Assembly: GCA_934047225.1 (NCBI GenBank)
Contig: OW204009.1
Span: 20,581,161-20,645,160, forward strand
Reading direction: 5' to 3'
DNA: 64,000 bases
Origin: Ypsolopha sequella
Taxonomy: Eukaryota; Arthropoda; Insecta; Lepidoptera; Ypsolophidae
Position 1 is the stretch's first letter. Each line of letters starts with the position of its first letter. Positions 45,541 to 54,442 of the stretch are shown one piece after another. The notes beneath the pieces were generated by a model that worked only from the letters and a program-made list of their open reading frames with translations, was not told the origin of the DNA and did no database searches. Position numbers and translations under genes: made by a program.

Positions 45541-46274
45541 CGAGCCCTGGTTCCCGAGATATCTCGATTACCAAGTTTTTTGCCGTTGGCGGTTTCTTCC
45601 CGCCCTCGATAAAAAATTAATAAAAATTAAAATAAAAATCACAAAAATATAAAAATTGTCTCTGTCTCTTCCTTATAAAATTGCCGTTCCTCCAATGAAA
45701 TAAAATATATGTGCCGCAGATCTTCTTCCCGAGATACTGGGACGGGAAGACAGGAGTCGAGTTGCCACCAGCGATATATGGTTTCCTGTGGCCACAGCTT
45801 TTCGAAAAAAATTCGGGTACCTTTCGAATCGTCGTCCAGCAGGCGTTTTCCGTCACGGGACACCTCAAGTTTGCCCGGGAGACTTCCGGTTCCGGAGATA
45901 GGGGCCCACGTGCTTTTTGTTTTTTCGCCTCTAAAATCCGCAAACCTGGTCCAAAAGGGGCAAACGAGGTGTCAGAAGATAGGGCCTAACTAGACGACTC
46001 CAGCCGTGTCCAAATATCACTGGGGCACTAGATCCGATTTTGAGATAATCAGCGAAAACTAAAAATTCACTTTGATTTTTGGAACTTTTGTTCCAAAAAT
46101 TTCCACTTTTTCCACTTTTTTCACTTTTTCTTGTATAAATCGAAAGAACTAGGCAATTGGATCACAAAATATGCCTTTCTTCAAAAAAACGGGGTCACTT
46201 TACTATTTTTCTTGATTTTTCGCGTGCGGAGCGGTGTGAAAGTGATACGCTCAGGGCGAGAGTTGGCACGCGAC

Positions 46275-46301
46275 GGTTAGGTTAGGTTAGGTTAGGTTAG
46301 G
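46275..46301 (+). repeat. Telomere repeat GG(TTAGG)5
   Basis: Five perfect units between the 5' end of copy C and the poly(A) end (T-run on +) of copy B. Confidence 0.95.
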
Positions 46302-46327
46302 TTTTTTTTTTTTTTTTTTTTTTTAAT

Positions 46328-46348
46328 GACCCCACCAATTGTGGGGTC
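46328..46348 (-). other. 3'-terminal hairpin of copy B
   Basis: GACCCCAC and GTGGGGTC pair perfectly (8 bp) around a 5-base loop, 3 bases from the poly(A) tail. Confidence 0.75.
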
Positions 46349-46868
46349 TGACTTAAGGTCCACGAATATTAATTTTTGTGACTTTGTCACTCTTTGTAAT
46401 AAAAATCGTGACCCAGATTCTGACTGGGCTAAAGAGGATGAGAAGGGTCCTCCGTCTTTCAGATATCCATTTATTAAATTCATAAATCCTAAAGTTAATA
46501 GATCTTAAGAATAGGTATAAGGTTCTTTCTTGTTTCTTTTTTTTTTTTTTTTTTATTATTTTCTTTTTTTTTTTTGTATATTTCATCTTATTTTTTTTTT
46601 CTCTTGTTGTATGTATTCTTTTTTTTTTTTTTTTCTTTTTTTTTTTTCCGTTGTGATACTTATTTCTATTATCTAGCTTAAAACTATTTCGACGGAGGAG
46701 CCTTCCGTAAAGTTCACATATTTTATTCCATTCGCAATTAAATTAATCAAACAATAATTAAAAACATATACATTATTATCCAAAAAAAACATTTAAATAA
46801 AGTTGTAAAAATAAAACATTAAAATCATGGTTGTAGTTAATTAACTTGAATTTTACAACTAACATAAT

Positions 46869-49800
46869 CTATTTGTTGCGTACTGCCGCAAATCTCATTA
46901 CCTTTTCTAAAAACGTCAACATTACTGCCCCGTCATCCTTATCCTGCAAGATGACTGGCAGGTTAGCTTTATTGAAGCTTTTATCGATTTGTACCTCCAG
47001 GTCGGCCCTCCACAGACCGAACCTCGGGCAGTCGAACACGACGTGCCATATCGTCTCCTCCTGGTCGGGATCGCATACGCAGGCTGGACTATCCTTCAGC
47101 TTAAAGCGATGAAGGTACGAGGCGAGCCCCCCATGCCCTGTTAGGGCTTGCACATGTATGGGGTTAAGTTTGACCCTCCTTAGGACGCTGTGCGCTGCAG
47201 CAACGTCAGGAAGGAAGGCCTTTGTAACCCCACCCGTGCTGGAGGACTCGTATCGCCCCTGCCACCGAAGGATGGTCCCCTCGCGTATGGCCCTTCTCAG
47301 GAAGAAGAGAGGGACAGCGCCATAATCGGCCGCCGTTTTCTTGTGGAGAGCTGCGTCCTTTGCGAGCTCATCCGCACGCTCGTTGCCAACAGTTCCCACA
47401 TGCGCCCTTAGCCAGAAGAACCTCACGTCACGGCCCTCCTCGCGGATTTGACGCACGCACCGCTCAATGCCGTGTGCCAGGGGATGCACAAACGCCCGGC
47501 TTTTGAGCAGGTCCAGCGAGGATCTTGAGTCACTTAGGATGTTAACAAGTGGCTCCTCGCTGCTTTTGACCTGCTCCACGGCCCTGAGCAGGGCGTACAT
47601 CTCCGACTGGAAGACCGTGCAGTAGGGCTCCAGACGGAACTTCGAGTGCCTGGTCTCTCTGTCACCGGACCACCACGATAAGGCTGCACCCACCTTCCCC
47701 TGTATCTTACTGCCATCAGTAAAGATACAGGGGCCGATGATTTGGTGAGCCTCAACGGTCTCCGGTCCAAGATCGTCCACGCACTCGAAGCTCAGTGGCT
47801 GTCTAGCCGCTGGATGTGGGAACTGCCTGCAAGGGACGCGCAGTTCGACAGGTCTGTCGGCCAGAATCTCATCGATTCTTGCTCCTCGCTTTGCCCTGTA
47901 TAGACTTGCCGCCTCCTGAACTCGGAGATCAAGGGGGAGTACATCGGCCAGTACCAGTGCCGATGATAAAGACACCGTGCCGCATTAGCTCTGGAGGGCC
48001 GCATTAGCTCTCGCCTGAAGGGGGGGTGTCGTTGAACCGGAGATCACCAGAACCACATCATCCGCAAAGGCCTGGCAATGCACTCCTTCCTGCTCCAGTT
48101 TTTCGAGCAGGGTGTTGAGAATTAGGTTCCAACAAGTGGGTCCAGCTATTGAGCCTTGGATACACCCCTTGTTGGTTCCCTTTTCCCAACACTCCCTTGC
48201 AAAATGCACCTTAACTTTGCGGTTCTCCAAGTAGGAGGCCACAAGTCCATAAATATTAGCAGGGCAGCTGTGAGCGAGGAGCTGGGTCTTCAAAGCCGGC
48301 CACCAAGCATTGTCGAAGGCTCCCTCTATGTCCAGTGAGATCATGACAACGATCTTTTTGCTCTTGATTTCAGAGCGGACATGTCCCACAAGGTCATACA
48401 GGGAGTCTTCGGTGCTTTTCTGTGGCATAAAACCATACTGCTTGGTGCTCAAAGAGGGCAGCAGATGCCATCCCAGACGGGATACCAGAAGCTTTTCCAC
48501 AATTTTGCCCATAACAGGGAGAAGTCCTATCGGCCTGTGCGCCTTCGGAATGGTGTAGTCCTCTCTCCCGGATTTACGGATGATACATACGTGAGCAAGC
48601 TTCCACCGCGCCGGAAAGTGTCCAATTGCCAAGCATTTGTTGGCAATTTCAAGGAACACTTCCGGCGCAACACGGATTGCTCGCTCACATATGTCCGCAG
48701 TCCACCCATCAGGCCCCGGAGCCTTTCTTGGATTGAGGTTTCTCAATACCAAGTCAAGCTCCGAGGCTGTGAAAGGTGGATCGTCGGGTCCGAGTTGATC
48801 CAGGAGTTGGTGGACTGGCACCTCCGAGCTCTCGCGTATTTGCCGTTGAGTAGGGGTTTCATTGTCCACAGCGTCATCAGGGAAGAACGTAAGAGCCAGA
48901 AGCTTGGCGGACTCTTCAGGACCAAGGGTGTTCCCTGTCGAGTCCACCAGCAGCTGGTCCTCCTGTCTTTTTACTGTTCTCCTGATGACCCTGTAAACCC
49001 CGTCCCATAGGCTTTCTCTTTCCTGCTTTGAGCAAAACTGCTTCCAGCTAGCAGTCTGTGCTTCCTGCACAGCCGCTTTATATCGCTGATTCGCTTCTAG
49101 GTATTTGTCAACCACGTGTTGCCTTCTCACTGCCGCAGCGTTCCTGATACGCCGCCTCTTGGTTTTAGCTTCTCTTTTGAGAAGCCCCAGAGCGGGTGTC
49201 CACCACGGCAGAGGTTTCCTTCCTTTTTGGACCCCCACCTTTGGTATAGCGTCTTCACATGCTGTGGAGACAACCGAAAGGTAGGAGTCTAGGATGGTCT
49301 CCAGATCCTCAGGCGTAGTGACAGCCCCCACGTTCGAGGCATTCAGATTGTTCTCCTCCAAGCCTGAGCGAACGGAACGACCGAAAGCCGACCAATCGGA
49401 CTTCGCTGTGTTGTACACACGTGTGCTCTGGGGTTTCAGGAATTCTAGTTCCTTCTCCAGGCACACGTGGTAGGTAATTGCGTTATGGTCCGATGTGATC
49501 AGCTCTCGGTCCACCTTCCATCCGCCCATCCTGTCCAAGATCTGGAGGCCGCATGCCGTCACGTCCACTCGACTAGTGCACATACGGCCCTCTGAACACC
49601 TCGAAAGTGGGGGTGCTGCCTGTATTCAGGATCTGGAGATCCATTTCCTCCAGGAAGGATCTGAAGGCTGAGCCCCGGTGGTCTTCGGAATCACTTCCCC
49701 ACCATGGGCTCCACGCGTTGACATCCCCAGCTAGGATGACATTCTCAGTCTGCAGTTTTGAGCATATGGCACGGACTCTGTGGAGATACGGCTCTAAATC

Positions 49801-49999
49801 TTCGTCCCCCTCTAGGTAAATGGACAGCACAGCCAATCTCAGCGAGCCTGCCTTCAGTAGTACCGCAGCGATGTTCTCGGTGACAAGCTGAGGATCATGA
49901 ATGACCTCCAACTCCCCACCGAAAACCACCACCGCGGCCTTAACTGGTTTGCGGCGAGCTGACGACATTTGGATCACTCTTGTGCCCGGGTACTGTTTT
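46869..49999 (-). pseudogene. TRAS-like copy B ORF2 (endonuclease-RT-RNase H remains)
   Basis: Reading 5' to 3': the endonuclease piece (49573-49999; VIQMSSARRK, LAGDVNAWSPWWGS) breaks at a 2-base deletion (TC lost near 49580). The next frame (47985-49583) carries SDHNAITYHV and RT with KAPGPDGWTADICE, motif A MISLDIEGAFDNAWW, motif B KGCIQGSIAGPTCWN and motif C CQAFADDVVLVIS. It then hits a TAA at the deletion junction (47985). The same frame continues with the C-terminal region and RNase H (46869-47975): TDGSKIQGKVG, FQSEMYALLRA, SDSRSSLDLL, RAHVGTVGNERADELAKDAA, and a CxC...H...C knuckle. The RT thumb and connection, equivalent to about residues 714-855 of copy A, are gone. Confidence 0.85.
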
Positions 50000-50053
50000 G
50001 GTTAGGTTAGGTTAGGTTAGGTTAGGTTAGGTTAGGTTAGGTTAGGTTAGGTG
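50000..50053 (+). repeat. Telomere repeat GG(TTAGG)10
   Basis: Ten perfect units (50002-50051) between truncated copy B and the tail of copy D. It is followed by TG then the T-run. Confidence 0.95.
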
Positions 50054-50110
50054 TTTTTTTTTTTTTTTTTTTTTTTTGATATACAATCAACTTTCTGATT
50101 GGCAGGCTCT

Positions 50111-50133
50111 CCCCTGACATGGATGGTCAGGGG
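50111..50133 (-). other. 3'-terminal hairpin of copy D
   Basis: CCCCTGAC and GTCAGGGG pair perfectly (8 bp) around a 7-base loop, about 33 bases from the poly(A) tail. Confidence 0.75.
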
Positions 50134-50619
50134 CCTTTTTATTTTAATATTAATATTTGTGACCCGTTTTTTGGGTTTGTGTGGGTGGGGTCCTCCGTCA
50201 TATATATCTTAAGGTTAAAAAGGAATAAAATCGAATCGTCAATTTTTCTTTTTTTTTTTCTTTTTCTCTTTTTTTTTTTTTTTTTTTTTCTTTTCTGTTC
50301 TTTTGTTTTACTAGTGCTGCTTTGTTACAATTTTTTTTTTTTTTTTTTTTTTATTATCATAACTTTTTTTTTTTTTTTACTTATACATTTCATCTTAACT
50401 AATATTAAATCTAATAACAATATCTTAATTTTTACTTTAAACTGGACGGAGGAGCCCTCCCGAGCCTATGAAATTGTTTGAATTATTCATATTTGATTAA
50501 ATTAAATTAAATTAATAAATTAAACTAGGAATAACAAAATATATATTAAAATACAATTTTAAAAGAATAAATTACATAAATCAAAATTCAATAAAACTAC
50601 ACATTAAAATATCCCTTCT

Positions 50620-53600
50620 CTATTTGTTCCTTTTGGCGGCACATCTTACGACCCTCTCTAAATATTTAAATAGAGGGTCTCGTTTTTCGGCATTCGCAAT
50701 TATGTCCGGTAGCTTGTCTTTACTAAAAACATTTTCTATTTCCATCTCCAGGTTAGCCCTCCACAGACCGAACCTCGGACAATCGAAAATTATATGCCAT
50801 ATCGTTTCCTCCACCTCTGGATCGCATACGCAAGCGGGACTGTCCTTAAGTTTGAATCTGTGCAGGTACGATGCAAATCCTCCATGCCCTGTAAGGGCTT
50901 GTACGATCGGGGGAGTTAATTTGACCTTCCTTACGATGTTATGTGCTTTCGCAACATCAGGTAGGAAGGCCTTTGTAACTCCCCCCGTACTTGTGGAGTC
51001 GTACCTGCACTGCCACTTCTGGACAGTCCCCTCTCGTATGGACCTCTTTATGTAGGAGGTGGGGATGGCATCATAATCCGCCGAGGATTCCTTATGGAGG
51101 GCTGCGTCTTTTGCCAGCTCGTCCGCGCGTTCGTTTCCAGGTGTACCGACGTGTGCCCTCAGCCAGAACAGTCTCACGTCACGGCCCTCCCGCCGGATGT
51201 CATGCACGCATCGCTCAATGCTGTGTGCCAGAGGATGAAATACCTCCTGGCTTCGGAGCAGGTCCAACGATGATCTGGAGTCGCTCAGAATGTTTACGAG
51301 CGACTCCTTTCCGTTCCTGACCTGCTCCACAGCCCTGAGCAACGCGTACATTTCCGACTGAAAGACCGTGCAGTAAGACTCGAGGCGGAACTTCGAGTAC
51401 TTGGTCTCCCTACCGTCCTTCCACCACGTGAGTGCCGCTCCGACCTTGCCCTGTATTTTACTACCATCGGTGTAAATACAGGGCCCGGTGATATTATGAG
51501 CGGCAACTGTGGAAGGTGTGAGATCGTCTAGGCACTCGAAGTCCAGAACCTCTCGTTCCGCTGGATGCGACTTTATGTCGTATGGCACACGTCGTTCCAC
51601 CCTTCTATCGTCGGGTATATGCGCTACGTTTTCTCCTCGCTTTGCCCTGTACAGACTAGCAGCCTCCTGGATCCTAAGATCGAGGGGGAGTGCATCCGCC
51701 AGCACTAGGGCCGATGATAGAGACACCGTGCGGTACGCCTTACACATTTTCTGTGCGAATCCCCGCTGCAGAGATTCCAGCTGGTTAATAACCATCAGCT
51801 TCTCTGCAGCGGGAGCCCATGCGCTTGCCGCGTACAGCACGATTGGCTCTATCACCGACACGTATATCGTCCTGATGATCTCCTGGCTCAAACCCCAACT
51901 CACCCTCGCCGCGCACGCCAGCTGCTTGTAGATGTCGGTGACTTTTCTACAAACAGCCGATACGTGCGCATTAAAAGTGAGTTTGTTATCTATGATAACA
52001 CCTAGCAGGCGGATTTCCTGCACGAGCGGCAAAGACACTCCAGCCATGCTGATGACTGGGGGCTCAAATTTCAGCTTGCGCGTAAGTAGCATCGCAAAAG
52101 TTTTTTGCGCCGCGAAGTTAAGCTTATTTTTGAGCCCCCAGTCCCGCACTTTCTGGAGGGCCGCGTTGGCTCTCGCCTGCAGGGGGGCCGTGGTGAACTC
52201 GGAGAACACCAGGACAACATCGTCCGCGTAGGCCTGACAGTACACCCCTTCCTGCTCAAGGAGTGTGAGCAGGGGGTTGAGAATCAGGTTCCAGAATAGG
52301 GGGCCCGCAATCGATCCCTGGACACAACCCTTACTGGTTCCCTTTTCCCAACTTTCCCTCGCATAGTGGACCTTGACCCGTCGGTCCTCCAGGTACGAGG
52401 CCACCAGTCCATAAATATTTGCAGGGCATTTGTGTGCGAGGAGTTGGACTTTCAGAGCCGGCCACCAAGCATTGTCGAAGGCCCCCTCTATGTCCAGCGA
52501 GACCATAAGTACGATCTTTTTGTTTTTAATTTCAGATCGTACGTGTCCCACTAGATCATAGAGGGAGTCCTCAGTGCTTTTTTGTGGCACGAAACCGTAT
52601 TGACTGCTGCTGAGTGAAGGTAGTATATGCCATCTTATTCGGGTTACCAGGAGTTTTTCCACAGTTTTGCCCATAACAGGTAAGAGTCCAATTGGCCGAT
52701 GTGCCCTCGGGTCCGAGTAGTCCTCCTTCGCGGGCTTTCTGAGTATGCATACGTAAGCTAACTTCCATCTAACCGGAAAATGGCCCAAAGCCAGGCATTT
52801 ATTTGCGATGGCCAGGAACATTTCCCGGTCGCAACGAATTGCCTGCTCACATATGTCCGCGGTCCACCCATCCGGGCCTGGAGCCTTCTTAGGGTTGAGG
52901 GTTCTCAACACCGCTTCAAGCTCCGCTCCGGTAAAAGGTGGATCATCGGTACTCAGTTGGTCCTGAAGTTCGAGGACTGACCTCTCCGATATTGCACGTT
53001 TCTGGCGCTGGTCTGCGGACTCAGCATCCACGAGGTCATCTGGGAAAAACGTGAGAGCCAGTCTTTCCGCCGACTCTTTCGGACTTAACGTTCCGTTTTG
53101 GTCGCATAGAAGTTGGTCCTCTCTTCTTTTTACAGTTCTTCTGATGACCCTGTACACGCCGTCCCACAGACTCTCTCTTTCCTGTTTTGTGCAAAACTGC
53201 TTCCAGCTAGCGTTTTGCGCTTCTTGCGCCGCATCTTTGTAACGCTGTTTTGCCTCCAGGTAAGTGTCAACGACGAGTTGCCTTCTTCGGTCCGCTGCAC
53301 ACCGGATGCGCCGCTTCTTGGTAATAGCGTCTCTTCTGAGACGCTCCAGAGCGGGGCTCCACCACGGCAGCGGATGTCTTCCCTTTCGGACTCCCACCTT
53401 GGGTATGGTCTCTTCACAGGCTTGAGAGATTTCCGTTAGGTAGGAGTCAAGAACTGATTCCAGCTCCTCAGGATCACTTATCTGTTCCACCCTTGAGGCA
53501 GTCAGGTTGCTCTCATCCAATCCAGAACGGACGGAGCGACCGAACGCTGACCAATCGGCCTTGCTCGTGTTGTACACACGTGTCGTCTGGGGTCTCAAGA

Positions 53601-54099
53601 TTTCGAGTTCTCTCCCCAGGCGCACGTGGTAGGTGACAGCATTGTGGTCCGATGTGATGAGCTCCCGGTCTACTCTCCATCCGTCCATTTTGTCTAAGAG
53701 CTGGAGGCTGCAGGCCGTAACATCGACTCTGCTTGTACACATACGGCCTCCCCTGTATACCTCGAAAGTGGGTACAGTACCTGTATTTAGGATCTGGAAA
53801 TCAAGTTCATTAAGGAAAGAACTGTAGGCCGCTCCCCGGTGGTCTTCGGAAGTACTTCCCCACCAGGGGCTCCACGCGTTGACGTCCCCAGCCAAGATGA
53901 CATTCCTGGTCTGCAGTTTGGAGCAGACGAAACGTATCCTGCCAAGGTAGGGCTCCAAGTCTTCGTCTCCCTCTAGGTATATGGACAGCACGGCCAACTT
54001 GAGTTCTCCTGCCTTCAACAAGACCGCCGCGATATTCTCGGTGACCAGCTGGGGATCATGTATGACCTCCAGTTCCCCACCGAAAACAACGACAGCAGC
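50620..54099 (-). CDS. TRAS-like copy D ORF2, missing ~63 N-terminal residues
   Basis: Open for 1,160 codons without a stop. It starts inside the endonuclease (AAVVVFGGELEVIHD). Motifs follow: LAGDVNAWSPWWGS and TSDHNAVTYHV (endonuclease); KAPGPDGWTADICE, AHRPIGLLPVMGKTVEKLL, motif A MVSLDIEGAFDNAWW, motif B KGCVQGSIAGPLFWN, motif C CQAYADDVVLVFS (RT); YTDGSKIQGKVG, FQSEMYALLRA, SDSRSSLDLL, ERADELAKDAA (RNase H with all four acidic residues); and a CVCDPEVEETIWHIIFDC knuckle. Relative to copy A, the loss includes the first endonuclease strand and its catalytic E (VQEPY), so insertion activity is gone. A young copy. Confidence 0.85.
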   Translation of the reverse strand, partial: AAVVVFGGELEVIHDPQLVTENIAAVLLKAGELKLAVLSIYLEGDEDLEPYLGRIRFVCSKLQTRNVILAGDVNAWSPWWGSTSEDHRGAAYSSFLNELDFQILNTGTVPTFEVYRGGRMCTSRVDVTACSLQLLDKMDGWRVDRELITSDHNAVTYHVRLGRELEILRPQTTRVYNTSKADWSAFGRSVRSGLDESNLTASRVEQISDPEELESVLDSYLTEISQACEETIPKVGVRKGRHPLPWWSPALERLRRDAITKKRRIRCAADRRRQLVVDTYLEAKQRYKDAAQEAQNASWKQFCTKQERESLWDGVYRVIRRTVKRREDQLLCDQNGTLSPKESAERLALTFFPDDLVDAESADQRQKRAISERSVLELQDQLSTDDPPFTGAELEAVLRTLNPKKAPGPDGWTADICEQAIRCDREMFLAIANKCLALGHFPVRWKLAYVCILRKPAKEDYSDPRAHRPIGLLPVMGKTVEKLLVTRIRWHILPSLSSSQYGFVPQKSTEDSLYDLVGHVRSEIKNKKIVLMVSLDIEGAFDNAWWPALKVQLLAHKCPANIYGLVASYLEDRRVKVHYARESWEKGTSKGCVQGSIAGPLFWNLILNPLLTLLEQEGVYCQAYADDVVLVFSEFTTAPLQARANAALQKVRDWGLKNKLNFAAQKTFAMLLTRKLKFEPPVISMAGVSLPLVQEIRLLGVIIDNKLTFNAHVSAVCRKVTDIYKQLACAARVSWGLSQEIIRTIYVSVIEPIVLYAASAWAPAAEKLMVINQLESLQRGFAQKMCKAYRTVSLSSALVLADALPLDLRIQEAASLYRAKRGENVAHIPDDRRVERRVPYDIKSHPAEREVLDFECLDDLTPSTVAAHNITGPCIYTDGSKIQGKVGAALTWWKDGRETKYSKFRLESYCTVFQSEMYALLRAVEQVRNGKESLVNILSDSRSSLDLLRSQEVFHPLAHSIERCVHDIRREGRDVRLFWLRAHVGTPGNERADELAKDAALHKESSADYDAIPTSYIKRSIREGTVQKWQCRYDSTSTGGVTKAFLPDVAKAHNIVRKVKLTPPIVQALTGHGGFASYLHRFKLKDSPACVCDPEVEETIWHIIFDCPRFGLWRANLEMEIENVFSKDKLPDIIANAEKRDPLFKYLERVVRCAAKRNK

Positions 54100-54100
54100 C

Positions 54101-54115
54101 TTAGGTTAGGTTAGG
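54101..54115 (+). repeat. Telomere repeat (TTAGG)3
   Basis: Three units between the truncated 5' end of copy D and the poly(A) end of copy A. Confidence 0.95.
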
Positions 54116-54442
54116 TTTTTTTTTTTTTTTTTTTTTAATGGATCCCACCGTAGTGAGACCCGGCTTTTGCCCACGAATTTTAATATTCGTGCCCTTTTTT
54201 CTCTACAAATTTTATATATGAAGTGACCCCGGATATAGGGCTGGGACAATGAGGGTGGGATCCTTCGTCCAGATTACACACACAACCTTAAAGCTATATA
54301 TAATAAAACTCTTGTCTTCTCCTTCTTTTCTTTTTTTTTTTTTTTATTTCTGTTTGTATTAGTATTTCTCATCTCCCTTTTTTTTTTTTTTCTCAAATTT
54401 TTTTTTTTTTTTTGTTTTGTCTGTTTTTTTTGAGTCTGTCAT

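Larger units (their letters stand above)
45047..45606 (-). repeat. Direct repeat of a 280-bp unit in the 5' UTR
   Basis: AGGAGGAGTGGCGAAAATCT begins both copies (about 45050 and 45327), and the following 200 bases match closely, including TCTTGTAGGGTGCAATGAGC, CCCCTCTCCAGGAAATTTTG and TCGATCCGAGCCCT. Each unit carries an AT-cored palindrome. Confidence 0.85.
35225..46274 (-). mobile_element. TRAS-like copy C, 3'-deleted, with two nested insertions
   Basis: R1-clade telomere-specific element on the minus strand in three pieces: 35225-36358, 39132-39349 and 41832-46274. It includes a 2.1-kb 5' UTR, intact ORF1 and a broken ORF2. The 5' end meets GG(TTAGG)5 at 46275-46301, a normal full-length junction. 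The 3' half of RT, RNase H, 3' UTR and poly(A) are lost at 35225. LINE insertion always retains the 3' end, so a later deletion or recombination is implied. Confidence 0.8.
44161..46274 (-). promoter_or_regulatory. TRAS-like copy C full-length 5' UTR (2.1 kb)
   Basis: Runs from the ORF1 start to the TTAGG junction at 46274/46275. It includes an A-rich (AAATA)n stretch (44190-44290), a GC-containing segment shared with copy A (GTCCTCCC...GGCGGCAGTC, about 44363-44420), one TGGCAAAAGCCTT unit (44563-44640) and two direct repeats with palindromes (45047-45606). TRAS elements have long 5' UTRs with an internal promoter. Which part is the promoter here cannot be read directly. Small frames within it have no recognisable domains. 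Confidence 0.65.
46302..50000 (-). mobile_element. TRAS-like copy B, 5'-truncated, internally deleted
   Basis: The poly(A) tail is the T-run 46302-46324. A 544-base 3' UTR (46325-46868) contains internal A-runs. ORF2 remains run to about 50000, where the element stops at codon about 44 of ORF2 against telomere repeats. ORF2 has lost about 425 bases after RT motif C and has a 2-base deletion near 49580. Confidence 0.85.
50054..54100 (-). mobile_element. TRAS-like copy D, second subfamily, 5'-truncated
   Basis: The poly(A) tail is the T-run 50054-50077, followed by a 3' UTR of about 540 bases with T-runs (A-runs in the element) and an open ORF2 that reaches the truncation point at 54100 beside (TTAGG)3. 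The protein is clearly related to copies A-C but diverged throughout (LESVLDSYLTEISQACEETI versus LETILDSYLTVISTACEEAI), so it is a distinct subfamily. Confidence 0.85.

Noticed and set aside
45617..45993. Overlapping ~90-108-codon frames on both strands in the copy C 5' UTR
   Set aside because: Both strands are open over the same GC-containing segment and neither resembles a known ORF; position in a LINE 5' UTR is sufficient explanation.
46326..46586. Short frames in the copy B 3' UTR
   Set aside because: Low-complexity K- or F-rich peptides from T-runs.
50119..50481. 120-codon + frame rich in phenylalanine
   Set aside because: It is translated poly-T in the copy D 3' UTR.
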